64,000 bases of DNA, from positions 372,001 through 436,000 of the forward strand of contig NZ_JNKW01000001.1 in assembly GCF_000702205.1 (NCBI RefSeq), in the 5' to 3' direction. This document shows positions 16,219 to 25,570 of the stretch, one piece after another (position 1 is the stretch's first letter; the number at the start of each line of letters is the position of its first letter). The notes under the pieces were generated by a model, which was not told where the DNA came from, searched no databases, and saw only the letters and a program-made list of their open reading frames with translations. The position numbers were made by a program, and so were the translations under genes. This stretch comes from Lachnospira multipara LB2003 (GTDB lineage Bacteria > Bacillota > Clostridia > Lachnospirales > Lachnospiraceae).

Positions 16219-18165
16219 TTAATTTACTATTCTTTTAAATTTTCTTTCTATGTCGTATTTTGTCATAACAATAAGTGTAGGTCTGCCATGAGGACAATTA
16301 TAAGGATTATCAAGAGTCATTAACTCATCCATTAAATTGCTTATTTCCTCCATTGACAACTTGTTATTACCCTTTACTGCAGCCTTACAAGACATTGTAG
16401 CAACTCGATCAGTAAAAATTTCTGCATCTCCTGCCTTATAATCCTCGCTTAAAGAACCAAGGATTTCAACTAATAATGCCTTATAATCAAGGCTTGGAAG
16501 GCCTGCAGGAATGGCAGTAACCTTATATTCATTACCACCAAAACTTTCAATTTCATAACCTAGAGAGGTAAATCTTTCCATGTTATTATTTAGAAGATTT
16601 TCTTCCCTAGGATTAAGAGTCAAGATAATAGGTGGCATAATCATCTGAGATGACATACGACCTTCTCTAATATTTTTCATGAATCTTTCATAGAGCACCT
16701 TTTCATGGGCAGCATGTTGATCCATCATATAGAACTTATCTCCTAATTCAAAAAGCCAATAGGTTTCAAAAAGCTGACCTAAAATTCTATATTTTATTTT
16801 ATTTTCTTTAGAAATTAATTTATCATCAAACATAGAAATCTGAGACATGATCTTTTTGTCTTCTTTTTTCACAGCCTCATATTCACTTATATCTTCCTTA
16901 ATAAGTTCATTACTTCGTTTAATTTCAAAAGGTTCAGGAAGACGTGTAGTTGAAGACTTTACATCTGACCTTGACTCAGTTTTTAGCTCAGGCTTTATAT
17001 CAGGCCTAGTTTCTAAACTTTCTTTAGCTTCAAGTCTTGACTCTGGCTTAACTTCAGGCCTAGCTTCTAAGCTTTCTTTAGCTTCAGGTCTTGGCTCAGG
17101 CTTAACTTCAAGCCTTGGCTCAGGTTTTAGCTCCTTTATCGCTTTTGTATCTGTATCAAGGCTTACACGTGCCACAAGCTCCTTATCCTTTAAACACGAA
17201 AGCACGCTTGTGTACACAAAATTATAAATATATTCATTATTAGAAAAACGTAATTCCATCTTAGACGGATGAACATTTACGTCAATAATTTCCGGATTAA
17301 TAGTAAAGTGTATGGCTGTAAAAGGATAATTTTTAGGCATAACAAAGCCCTTATAGGCATCCTCAATAGCCTTATTAATAATATTACTCTTTATATATCT
17401 GCCATTAATATAATAATTCTCGTATGTTCTATTACCCCTACAAATAAAAGGCTTGCAAATATAGCCCTTCATTACAACGTCCTGACCCTTATTATTAATT
17501 TCATAAAGATTTTGTGTTACTTCTCTTCCATATACATTATAAATAATGTCCTTAAGATTAGTATTTCCCGATGTATGAAGCTTATTTTGATTATTATTAA
17601 TAAATCTAAAGGAAATATCTGGATGAGAAAGGGCCAAATACTGCATCAGAGAGCTTATATAGCCTCCTTCAGTATTAGGACTTTTTAAAAATTTTCGTCT
17701 AACAGGTGTATTGTAAAAAAGATTTCTTACCACAATTGTTGTACCATCAGGAGCTCCAACCTCCTCAAGGCTAACTTCCTTGCCACCTTCAATAACATAT
17801 CTATAAGCACTAATTGTGTCCTTAGTCTTAGTTATAAGTTCAACCTGAGCAATCGCTGCAATACTAGCAAGGGCTTCACCTCTAAAGCCAAGACTTGAAA
17901 CATTAAGTAAATCCTCTATGGACTTAATTTTACTTGTTGCATGTCTTAAAAAAGCAGTTGGAATCTCCTCTCCATTAATACCACTACCATTGTCAGTAAC
18001 TCTAATAAAAGAAATTCCACCCTCTTTAATCTCAACTGTAATTGCACTAGCCCCAGCATCAATAGCATTTTCAACCAATTCCTTAACAACTGACTGAGGT
18101 CTATCAACAACCTCACCAGCTGCAATTTGGTTAATTGTACTTTGATCAAGCATTTTAATTGCCAT
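16219..18165 (-). CDS. mutL: DNA mismatch repair protein MutL
   Basis: MutL couples MutS mismatch recognition to strand incision. The 648-residue protein has the GHKL ATPase motifs ENAIDAGA, DNGSGI and GFRGEAL at the N-terminus. The C-terminus has the endonuclease motif DQHAAHEKVLYE and CPHGRPT, so it should nick DNA itself. The linker (about 335-400) carries an 18-residue tandem repeat based on ESLEARPEVKPESRLEAK, encoded by a 54-bp direct repeat. It sits 12 bp before miaA and after the terminator that closes mutS. Confidence 0.95.
   Translation of the reverse strand: MAIKMLDQSTINQIAAGEVVDRPQSVVKELVENAIDAGASAITVEIKEGGISFIRVTDNGSGINGEEIPTAFLRHATSKIKSIEDLLNVSSLGFRGEALASIAAIAQVELITKTKDTISAYRYVIEGGKEVSLEEVGAPDGTTIVVRNLFYNTPVRRKFLKSPNTEGGYISSLMQYLALSHPDISFRFINNNQNKLHTSGNTNLKDIIYNVYGREVTQNLYEINNKGQDVVMKGYICKPFICRGNRTYENYYINGRYIKSNIINKAIEDAYKGFVMPKNYPFTAIHFTINPEIIDVNVHPSKMELRFSNNEYIYNFVYTSVLSCLKDKELVARVSLDTDTKAIKELKPEPRLEVKPEPRPEAKESLEARPEVKPESRLEAKESLETRPDIKPELKTESRSDVKSSTTRLPEPFEIKRSNELIKEDISEYEAVKKEDKKIMSQISMFDDKLISKENKIKYRILGQLFETYWLFELGDKFYMMDQHAAHEKVLYERFMKNIREGRMSSQMIMPPIILTLNPREENLLNNNMERFTSLGYEIESFGGNEYKVTAIPAGLPSLDYKALLVEILGSLSEDYKAGDAEIFTDRVATMSCKAAVKGNNKLSMEEISNLMDELMTLDNPYNCPHGRPTLIVMTKYDIERKFKRIVN
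16975..17140 (-). repeat. 54-bp in-frame tandem repeat in mutL linker
   Basis: A 54-bp unit is repeated with few changes (starting near 17010 and 17064), with degenerate partial units on both sides. It encodes 18 residues rich in Lys, Pro, Glu and Arg, so gain or loss of a unit keeps the reading frame. It falls in the flexible linker between the ATPase and endonuclease domains. Confidence 0.8.
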
Positions 18166-18194
18166 AAATTACCTCCCAGCTTTTATCCAAAAAT

Positions 18195-18231
18195 CTGATC
18201 CATCCAAATACAAAGTATCTGGATAGATCAG
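18195..18231 (-). terminator. Terminator after mutS
   Basis: A 17-bp stem with two mismatches (CTGATC outer arms) and a short loop is followed on the minus strand by ATTTTTGG. It lies between the mutS stop and the mutL start, so mutL may need read-through or its own promoter. Confidence 0.65.
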
Positions 18232-18237
18232 TTTCTA

Positions 18238-20892
18238 TTACCATCTATTTTTTAGTTTTCCCTGTAATTTATAAAGCTCATTTAAGGCGTCAATAGGCGT
18301 CATATTACTAATATCAAGCTCTCGTAAGTGGGCTAGAATATCATCATCAGGAAGGGCATCAAAAAGAGTCATTTGACGAACATCTAAGTCATTAACATTT
18401 TTATATTCATCATTAATTTTTTGACTTTTCTTTGAATACTGAGCGATATCCTTAGCTTTCATTTGAATGTCAGCATTGCTTAATTCATCAACTAATTCCT
18501 TAGCTCTATCAAGTACAGATTCTGGCACACCAGCAAGTTTAGCAACCTGAATACCATAACTTTTATCTGCACCACCCTTAACGATTTTTCTTAAGAATAC
18601 AATGTCATCGCCCTTCTCCTTAACAGCAATACATAGATTCTTGACACCTGATAAACTACCCTCTAATTCTGTAAGCTCATGATAATGAGTAGCAAAAAGA
18701 GTCTTAGCACCTAAAATCTTTGTATTTGCAATGTGTTCAACCACTGCCCAAGCAATACTTAAGCCATCAAAAGTAGATGTACCACGTCCAATTTCATCTA
18801 AAATAATTAGAGAATTCTTAGTGGCATTTCTTAAGATATTAGCAACTTCTGTCATTTCCACCATAAATGTAGACTGACCAGAAGCTAGGTCATCTGATGC
18901 TCCTACCCTTGTAAAAATTCTATCCACAAGACAAATATTAGCGGAACTTGCAGGAACAAAAGAACCAGTTTGTGCAAGTAAACAAATAAGTGCAGTCTGT
19001 CTCATATATGTTGACTTACCAGCCATATTAGGTCCAGTTATAATTGCAACTCTATTAGAATTATTATCAAGATATGTGTCATTACAAATAAACATATCAC
19101 TTGAAATCATCTTCTCCACAACAGGATGACGACCTTCTTTAATATCAATAATTCCCTTTTCATTAATCTTAGGTCTAACATAATTATTATTCTGACTAAC
19201 AAGAGATAAAGATGTAAATACATCAATCATAGCTATAGCTCTTGCAGTCTTTTGAATTCTAATTACTTCCTTAGAAATTGTTTCTCTAACTTCCACAAAT
19301 AAATCGTATTCTAATGAATAAAGCTTATCTTCTGCACCAAGAATCATATCCTCAAGCTTTTTTAATTCATCAGTTGTATAACGTTCTGCATTAGTTAAAG
19401 TCTGCTTTCTTACCCAATCCTTTGGAACAAGTTCCTTAAATGAATTAGTAACTTCAAGATAATAACCAAAAACCTTGTTATATTTAATGCGAAGATTCTT
19501 AATTCCTGTAGCTTCTCTTTCTCTTTCTTCAATGGCAGCTAACATATCTTTTCCATTAATTTTTGCATTTTTTAATTCATCTACGTCACTCGAATAACCG
19601 TCTTTAATTAAACCGCCATCGCGCATTGCAATTGGTGGATCATCAATAATTGCCTTATCTATAAGTGTGAATAAATCAGACAAATCATCTAAGTCTTCAT
19701 AATACTCTTTGAATAAATCGGACTTAAAATTAGAAATTATTCTCTTAATGTATGGCAGCATCTCTAAAGAATTCTTAAAAGCAATTAAATCCCTAGGATT
19801 AGCACTTTTACAGCTAATCTTAGTCATAATTCTTTCTAAATCGTATACAGAATTTAGATATTCTCTTAATTCCTCTCTATCAATTGCATTATTATTAAGT
19901 TCCTCTATTACATCCTGTCTTTTTAAGATTTCCTCTTTATTAATTAATGGCTGCTCAATTAATAATCTTAAAGATCTAGCACCCATTGCAGTCTTTGTCT
20001 TATCTAAAACCCAAAGAAGCGAGCCCTTTTTTTGCTTCTCCCTCATAGTCTCAACTAATTCAAGATTTCTTCTTGAAGAGCTATCAATAAGCATATACTT
20101 GTTATTAGTATATGTATGAAGATTTGTTATATGTGAAAGCTCTGTCTTTTGAGTTGTTTTTAAATAAACAAGTAATGAACCTGCAGCATTAATTCCAACA
20201 GTTAAATCCATAAGTCCAAGGCCTGCTAGGTCTGATACATGAAAATGTTCATAAAGATATCTCTTTACAATATCATCATCAAAATACCAATTATCAAGAG
20301 TTGATACTGCTATTCCTAATTTTTCACATAGCGGATTAATATCAATTCCTGACATAAGGAAATATTCATTAAGAATAATTTCTGATGGAACAAATTTGTT
20401 AATTTCATCAATAAGTGCAGCCTTAGAATTTAATTCTGTTACGAAATATTCTCCTGTTGAATAATCAACAAAGGAAACACCTAATTTGTCTCCAAGGTAA
20501 AAAATACTCATTGTATAATGATTCTTAGTTTCATCAAGATTGTTTGAATCAATATTAGTACCTGGAGTTACCACTCTTATTACTTCTCTTTTTACAAGAC
20601 CCTTAGCCTTCTTTGGATCTTCCACCTGTTCACCAATGGCAACCTTATGTCCATTGGCAACAAGCTTATCAATATAAGTTTCAGCAGCATGGAAAGGAAT
20701 ACCACACATAGGTGCTCTTTCTTCCTGGCCGCAGTCCTTTCCAGTTAAAGTTAGATCAAGTTCCTTAGATACTAATATAGCATCATCAAAAAACATCTCA
20801 TAAAAGTCACCTAATCTGTAAAAAAGAATGCAGTCCTTATATTCTTCCTTTGTTTTTAGGTATTGCTGCATCATTGGTGAAAATTCAGCCAT
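18238..20892 (-). CDS. mutS: DNA mismatch repair protein MutS
   Basis: MutS recognises mispaired bases. At 884 residues it is full length. The N-terminal mismatch-binding motif is FYRLGDFYEMF, with the Phe-x-Glu pair in FYE. The C-terminal ABC-type ATPase has GPNMAGKSTYMRQ (Walker A), LIILDEIGRGTSTFDG (Walker B and signature) and FATHYHEL. A C-terminal tail with RQMTLFD resembles the beta-clamp-binding motif. It follows miaB, with hairpin repeat copy 7 between them. Confidence 0.96.
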   Translation of the reverse strand: MAEFSPMMQQYLKTKEEYKDCILFYRLGDFYEMFFDDAILVSKELDLTLTGKDCGQEERAPMCGIPFHAAETYIDKLVANGHKVAIGEQVEDPKKAKGLVKREVIRVVTPGTNIDSNNLDETKNHYTMSIFYLGDKLGVSFVDYSTGEYFVTELNSKAALIDEINKFVPSEIILNEYFLMSGIDINPLCEKLGIAVSTLDNWYFDDDIVKRYLYEHFHVSDLAGLGLMDLTVGINAAGSLLVYLKTTQKTELSHITNLHTYTNNKYMLIDSSSRRNLELVETMREKQKKGSLLWVLDKTKTAMGARSLRLLIEQPLINKEEILKRQDVIEELNNNAIDREELREYLNSVYDLERIMTKISCKSANPRDLIAFKNSLEMLPYIKRIISNFKSDLFKEYYEDLDDLSDLFTLIDKAIIDDPPIAMRDGGLIKDGYSSDVDELKNAKINGKDMLAAIEEREREATGIKNLRIKYNKVFGYYLEVTNSFKELVPKDWVRKQTLTNAERYTTDELKKLEDMILGAEDKLYSLEYDLFVEVRETISKEVIRIQKTARAIAMIDVFTSLSLVSQNNNYVRPKINEKGIIDIKEGRHPVVEKMISSDMFICNDTYLDNNSNRVAIITGPNMAGKSTYMRQTALICLLAQTGSFVPASSANICLVDRIFTRVGASDDLASGQSTFMVEMTEVANILRNATKNSLIILDEIGRGTSTFDGLSIAWAVVEHIANTKILGAKTLFATHYHELTELEGSLSGVKNLCIAVKEKGDDIVFLRKIVKGGADKSYGIQVAKLAGVPESVLDRAKELVDELSNADIQMKAKDIAQYSKKSQKINDEYKNVNDLDVRQMTLFDALPDDDILAHLRELDISNMTPIDALNELYKLQGKLKNRW

Positions 20893-20914
20893 TATCCTTT
20901 TGCCTCCCTTACTT

Positions 20915-20977
20915 GAACCTTGCGATTATAGTGCCTTCGGCTACGCAAGGCTACATTGCAATCACTTGTGATTGCAA
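20915..20977 (-). repeat. Two-hairpin repeat, copy 7
   Basis: On the minus strand H1 is TTGCAATCAC/GTGATTGCAA (20956-20977), then TGTAG, H2 with CCTTGCG/CGCAAGG arms and a GCCGAAGGC core, then GGTTC. The H2 is the variant of copy 2, some 20 kb away. It lies between miaB and mutS inside what is otherwise one transcription unit. Confidence 0.85.
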
Positions 20978-20984
20978 CAATATT

Positions 20985-22457
20985 CTATTTAACCATTTCA
21001 CCCATATAATAAAATCCCTTGCATTCCACAAGTTTAACATCTACTAAAGAACCAATTAAAGATTCATCCCCCTTAAAGTGAACAAGGATGTTATTAGTCA
21101 TACGGCCTGTAACCATGCCTTCTTCATGATCATCAACAGTTTCAACTAATACTCTTGCTACACTGCCTTCAAATCTTTTTGAATTTTTGTGACAAACTTC
21201 ATCAACAACTTCAAGTAAGCGGTTAAATCTATCCTTTACCACATCTTCTGGAACCTGATCTTCAAATTTGGCAGCAGGTGTACCAGTTCTCTTAGAGTAA
21301 ATAAATGTATATGCACTATCGTAATTAGCCTTACGTACCACATCAAGAGTTTCTTGGAAATCTTCCTCTGTTTCACCAGGGAAACCGACAATAATATCAG
21401 TTGTAAATGAAACATCAGGAAGTTTTGCTCTAATTCTGTCGATTAATGCAAGGTATTCTTCTTTTGTATAACGTCTGTTCATCTTCTTTAAAAGACGTGT
21501 ACTTCCGCTTTGTACTGGCATATGGAAGTGATTACAAATCTTAGTAGAATGTGAACAGACTTCAATAACATCATCACCAAAATCTGATGGATATGGTGTC
21601 ATAAATCTAATTCTTTCAAGACCTTCAATCTTATCAATTTCAGCAAGTAACTTAGCAAATGTTACATCTCCATCAAGGCCTTTACCATATGAGTTAACAT
21701 TTTGTCCAAGTAGCATAACTTCCTTAACGCCATCAGCTACTAAATGCTCAATTTCTCTTACGATTTCCTTTGGCTCACGGCTCTTTTCTCTACCTCTAAC
21801 ATAAGGTACGATACAATATGTACAGAATTTATCGCATCCATACATAATATTAACCCCTGACTTAAAAGAGAACTTTCTATCAACAGGTAAATTTTCTACA
21901 ATAACATTATTGTCCTTATCAATATCAATAACCTGCTTATTTGTAGTAATTCTTTCATAAATTAACTGAGCTAATTTATAAATATTAAATGTACCAAATA
22001 CTACATCTACGAATTTATATGACTTCTTAATCTTCTCAACCACATCTGCTTCCTGCATCATACAACCGCAAAGTGCAATCATCATATGTGGATTTTTTCT
22101 CTTAATGCCACGAAGCTGACCAAGTCTACCATATACTCTTAAATTAGCATTCTCTCTAACAGTACATGTATTATAAAGGCAAAAATCTGCCTTTTTCTCA
22201 TCATCAGTTTCAACATAACCAATTTCCTTTAAGATACCAAGGAGCTTCTCTGAATCTCTTGCATTCATCTGACATCCAAATGTATTAATACAAGCATAAA
22301 GTGGTCTGCCAAGTTTGTTCTTTAAATCCATAATATATTCCTGGCATTTAGATATATATTCAAGCTGGTTTGCTAACTGTTCACTACTCTCCACCGCTTC
22401 CTTAGTCTTTCTAACTGGTTTAATACTTTCTAATTCTTCTAAAACTTTCTTTTCCAT
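20985..22457 (-). CDS. miaB: tRNA-2-methylthio-N6-dimethylallyladenosine synthase MiaB
   Basis: MiaB is a radical-SAM methylthiotransferase acting on i6A37 of tRNA. The 490-residue protein has the N-terminal UPF0004 domain with cysteines in NTFGCQMNARDSE, YNTCTVRENA and CGCMMQEAD (one cluster), the radical-SAM CxxxCxxC in CDKFCTYC, and a C-terminal TRAM domain. Its substrate base is made by MiaA, whose gene is broken about 5 kb away, so MiaB may lack substrate here unless miaA is intact in the real genome. Confidence 0.95.
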   Translation of the reverse strand: MEKKVLEELESIKPVRKTKEAVESSEQLANQLEYISKCQEYIMDLKNKLGRPLYACINTFGCQMNARDSEKLLGILKEIGYVETDDEKKADFCLYNTCTVRENANLRVYGRLGQLRGIKRKNPHMMIALCGCMMQEADVVEKIKKSYKFVDVVFGTFNIYKLAQLIYERITTNKQVIDIDKDNNVIVENLPVDRKFSFKSGVNIMYGCDKFCTYCIVPYVRGREKSREPKEIVREIEHLVADGVKEVMLLGQNVNSYGKGLDGDVTFAKLLAEIDKIEGLERIRFMTPYPSDFGDDVIEVCSHSTKICNHFHMPVQSGSTRLLKKMNRRYTKEEYLALIDRIRAKLPDVSFTTDIIVGFPGETEEDFQETLDVVRKANYDSAYTFIYSKRTGTPAAKFEDQVPEDVVKDRFNRLLEVVDEVCHKNSKRFEGSVARVLVETVDDHEEGMVTGRMTNNILVHFKGDESLIGSLVDVKLVECKGFYYMGEMVK

Positions 22458-22469
22458 TGTATTCTTCCT

Positions 22470-23048
22470 TTATTTACATCTAATAATTTCTTTCTCTGTA
22501 ATAACCACATCAACACTTACGTCAAATTCGTTAACGCTTACACTATCTACAATCTGATAGTCAAAACTTAATGCTACCTTTAAAAGATCATTAGTGACAC
22601 GATTACAAAATCTATCATAAAATCCGCCACCATATCCTAATCTATGTCCATTTTTATCAAAAGCCAAACCTGGCATAACTAATAAAAAAGTACTGTCTAT
22701 TTTACTTTCATCTAATTCTAAAAGATTTGATTTTGGTTCTAATATATTCATACAACCAACTTCTAAATCATCAAGACTACTAATCTTTATAAAACGCATA
22801 AGTCCATCTTCTAGATTAATGACCTTAGGAGTATAAACATTTACCCCTCTATCAAGCAATTCCTTAATTAAGTCAATTGTGCCAACTTCTAATTTAGTGC
22901 TGACATAAATTAACACATTTTTCTTATTCCTACATAGGTCTAAGCCAAGAAATTTTTCTTTAATCATATTACTAGAAGATGAACTATCATTTTCTGTCAT
23001 ATTTTTTCTTTTATTTTTTATAACTTGTCTTAATTTAAGCTTATCCAT
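22470..23048 (-). CDS. 5-formyltetrahydrofolate cyclo-ligase family protein
   Basis: This 192-residue protein belongs to the family that closes 5-formyl-THF to 5,10-methenyl-THF with ATP. The family ending RLGYGGGFYDRF is present near residue 137, along with VMPGLAFDKNGHRLG before it. The N-terminal KNKRKNMTEND basic stretch fits the ATP-binding start. It follows the DUF896 gene by three bases. Confidence 0.88.
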   Translation of the reverse strand: MDKLKLRQVIKNKRKNMTENDSSSSSNMIKEKFLGLDLCRNKKNVLIYVSTKLEVGTIDLIKELLDRGVNVYTPKVINLEDGLMRFIKISSLDDLEVGCMNILEPKSNLLELDESKIDSTFLLVMPGLAFDKNGHRLGYGGGFYDRFCNRVTNDLLKVALSFDYQIVDSVSVNEFDVSVDVVITEKEIIRCK

Positions 23049-23051
23049 TTC

Positions 23052-23318
23052 TTAATTTCCATTAGCCTTAGCTTCTTCTGTTTCAAGTTCTGCCTTTAGT
23101 TTCATTTTCTGGTCATGTCTTTCCTTGACATCAATTATGCTACCATCTGGATTCTGAATCTTAATTGTTTCAAGGGAACCTCTTAAATTCTCACGGAATA
23201 TCTTAACATATTCCTTTCTTAATCTATCCTGTTCTTCCTTTTCAGCCTTAGTTAATCCTTCAGCCTGTGACTTTCTATAAAGATCATTGATTCTTTGTAA
23301 TCTTTCTTCCATGTTCAT
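23052..23318 (-). CDS. DUF896 / YnzC-like small protein
   Basis: This 88-residue, highly charged, helical protein has MEERLQRINDLYRKSQAEGL and KEEQDRLRKEYVKIFRENLR in its first half, the hallmark of the DUF896 (YnzC) family, an HTH-like helical hairpin of unknown role. The C-terminal tail ends in a lysine- and glutamate-rich run. Start choice: ATG at 23316-23318 or the next Met two codons later; the GTG further upstream lies within the AAAGGAAA site. Confidence 0.85.
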   Translation of the reverse strand: MNMEERLQRINDLYRKSQAEGLTKAEKEEQDRLRKEYVKIFRENLRGSLETIKIQNPDGSIIDVKERHDQKMKLKAELETEEAKANGN

Positions 23319-23378
23319 TTTTCTATAATTTCCTTTCACTAAACCTGATTTTCTTAAGTTATTCTATTTAAAGCAAGC

Positions 23379-24620
23379 CTAATATGTAAATAACAATAAA
23401 TTAGTGCCTGTTGATATACAATATTTATAATCTGCCTTAGTAGAAAAAATCTTAGTATGTATATCTGGAAATCTTACTACTTCAATATAGTTTGATCCTT
23501 TTTTTAATAGAGGAATCTTATGCCTTTTGTGACTGCATACAATTAAGTCATCCTCTATAAATTTAACACTTATGTCTCCATTAAATTTGGCTTCCACCTT
23601 TTGATTGTTTAAATTAATCATAACGGTTTGAGTTTTGCCTCTTTTTAAGAGATATGGAGTATCATTTATAATATATGTATAGCTTAAATCTGCATTCTTA
23701 GAAACATTATTATTAAGTCTTACCTGTTTTACATCATTCTCATAATCATAAAAAACGATTTTTTCAGAATGATATTCTGCTGAAAACTTAGAATAGCAAA
23801 TCCTATTTCCTGTAATCTTAATATAAGGAAAAGTTGTATCTTCCTTTGCTAAATCTAACCTATGCATATTAACATTACCACCCTCAAGACAGTTCTCAGA
23901 AATAAATTGTCTAATATTTACAATTCCAATCATCTCTGTGTCTGGAGTAATTCTTTCACTACTATCAAATTCATCTACAACATCTGCCTCATCCACTAAT
24001 GAATAAGAACTAATAAGAATATCTCTTTTTTTAATGTCATTTCTAATTTGTTCAAATGACTTATTTTTACCTAGCTTAACCACACAATTATTACCTGAAA
24101 TAGGTATAATTCTTTCAACTCCAAGTGTACCAATTAAAGATTTTTCAATTGGCATATCCTTGTCTAATTCCGTTTCATGTAGAATTATTTTTTTGAAGCT
24201 CTTATCTTTAGCATCAATTTGCTCAATTAAAATAAAATTACCATCAATGGCAAATATTCTAACTTCATCATCAATGTCTGATTTATTCATAGTAAATTTA
24301 TAACTAATGGTTGCAGTATTATCATCATATTGGTATTTATATATAAGCACATTAAATTCAGATTCGTTTATACTCTCAAGGGATGTAAAATAAACAAATT
24401 CTGGATTCTTATTAGCATATATTATTTCACCATATAGGTATTTTTTAATGCCTAATCCTATTTCAAAACGCTCATTAGTTGAAACGTTTAAAAGGAAGTG
24501 ATTCTTTCCCTTAATCTTATCCTCATACATATATTCTGCATCTTCAGTTTGCAAAAGGATTTCTCCCCTTAGAGGTATATATTTACTATTCTCGGCATTC
24601 TTTATTAACTGAATATCCAT
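23379..24620 (-). CDS. Unrecognised protein, likely beta-rich
   Basis: This 413-residue protein has no signal peptide, membrane segment or motif I recognise. The composition (many Ile, Lys, Asp, Asn and Tyr in alternating short strands, as in YIPLRGEILLQTEDAEY and NRICYSKFSAEYHSEK) suggests a beta-propeller-like or WD-like cytoplasmic protein. It sits 15 bp after proB and before the DUF896 gene on the same strand, so it is probably transcribed with them. Function is not known. Confidence 0.7.
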   Translation of the reverse strand: MDIQLIKNAENSKYIPLRGEILLQTEDAEYMYEDKIKGKNHFLLNVSTNERFEIGLGIKKYLYGEIIYANKNPEFVYFTSLESINESEFNVLIYKYQYDDNTATISYKFTMNKSDIDDEVRIFAIDGNFILIEQIDAKDKSFKKIILHETELDKDMPIEKSLIGTLGVERIIPISGNNCVVKLGKNKSFEQIRNDIKKRDILISSYSLVDEADVVDEFDSSERITPDTEMIGIVNIRQFISENCLEGGNVNMHRLDLAKEDTTFPYIKITGNRICYSKFSAEYHSEKIVFYDYENDVKQVRLNNNVSKNADLSYTYIINDTPYLLKRGKTQTVMINLNNQKVEAKFNGDISVKFIEDDLIVCSHKRHKIPLLKKGSNYIEVVRFPDIHTKIFSTKADYKYCISTGTNLLLFTY

Positions 24621-24635
24621 TCTACCTCCAAAAAA

Positions 24636-25487
24636 CTAATCTATTAATGTATTTAGATCTAAATTGCTTACTTTGTTGCTTTTAAAAAATGTACCAACAT
24701 TCTCGCCATTAAAAATTCTTGTAATATTCTCAATGTCATTGCCATTAGTTATAACCATATCAGCACCTGAATATGTTGCAATCTTAGCAGCCACTAATTT
24801 AGCAGCCATGCCACCAGTTCCAACACTACTCTTTGATGTAGACTTACCCATATCAAGGGTCTTATCATCAAGAGTATCAACATAATCTATAAATTTGGCA
24901 TTAGGATTCTTATTAGGATCATCAGTGTATAAACCATCAATGTCTGATAACAAAATCAGTAAATCAGCACCAACAATTGATGATACAATAGCTGATAATC
25001 TATCATTATCTCCAAAGGTATTTAACTGTTCAATCTCATATGTAGAGACTGTATCATTTTCATTAACTATAGGAATAGCGTGTAACTTTAGTAATTCATT
25101 AAAAGTATTTCTAGCGTTTAGTCTATTAGTCTTATTCTGAACTGTATTCTTAGTCATAAGAACCTGGGCAGCTAAAGAATTATATTCAGCAAAAATCTTT
25201 TGGTAAACCATCATTAATCTAGCTTGTCCAATAGCTGCACAAGCCTGCTTAACTGATAATTCAGTTGGTTTAGTATCAAATCCAACAGCACTTCTTCCAA
25301 CTGCAATAGCACCAGAAGAAACCAAAATAACATCCTTACCTGAATTCTTAATATCAACCAATGTTCTTACTAATTTCTCAATTTTTAAAAGATTAAGTCT
25401 ATCAGTCTCATCATGCATAAGTGATGAAGAACCAATCTTTATAACAATCCTTTGTTTGTCTTTAATTTTTTCACGTAAATTATCCAT
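24636..25487 (-). CDS. proB: Glutamate 5-kinase, short form without PUA domain
   Basis: ProB phosphorylates glutamate, the first step of proline synthesis. The 283-residue protein has the amino-acid kinase core: VIKIGSSSL at the start, DVILVSSGAIAVG, NENDTVSTYEIEQLNTFGDND for glutamate, and GTGGMAAKLVAAK near 230. The C-terminal PUA domain of longer ProB enzymes is absent. No proA lies beside it in this window. It follows a terminator at 25512-25542, so it may have its own promoter. Confidence 0.92.
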   Translation of the reverse strand: MDNLREKIKDKQRIVIKIGSSSLMHDETDRLNLLKIEKLVRTLVDIKNSGKDVILVSSGAIAVGRSAVGFDTKPTELSVKQACAAIGQARLMMVYQKIFAEYNSLAAQVLMTKNTVQNKTNRLNARNTFNELLKLHAIPIVNENDTVSTYEIEQLNTFGDNDRLSAIVSSIVGADLLILLSDIDGLYTDDPNKNPNAKFIDYVDTLDDKTLDMGKSTSKSSVGTGGMAAKLVAAKIATYSGADMVITNGNDIENITRIFNGENVGTFFKSNKVSNLDLNTLID

Positions 25488-25511
25488 ATAGTCACCTTCA
25501 GCCCTAAAAAA

Positions 25512-25542
25512 ATCCTTGTAAAACCTATAGTTTCACAAGGAT
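25512..25542 (-). terminator. Terminator between the flavoprotein gene and proB
   Basis: On the minus strand ATCCTTGTGAAAC pairs with GTTTTACAAGGAT (one mismatch) around a 5-nt loop, followed by seven T. Confidence 0.85.
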
Positions 25543-25570
25543 AAATTTTACTATATTTCATAAAAAAAGT

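Noticed and set aside
16847-17227. 126-residue plus-strand frame
   Set aside because: It is antisense to mutL and its Ser/Leu-rich repeat mirrors the mutL linker repeat.
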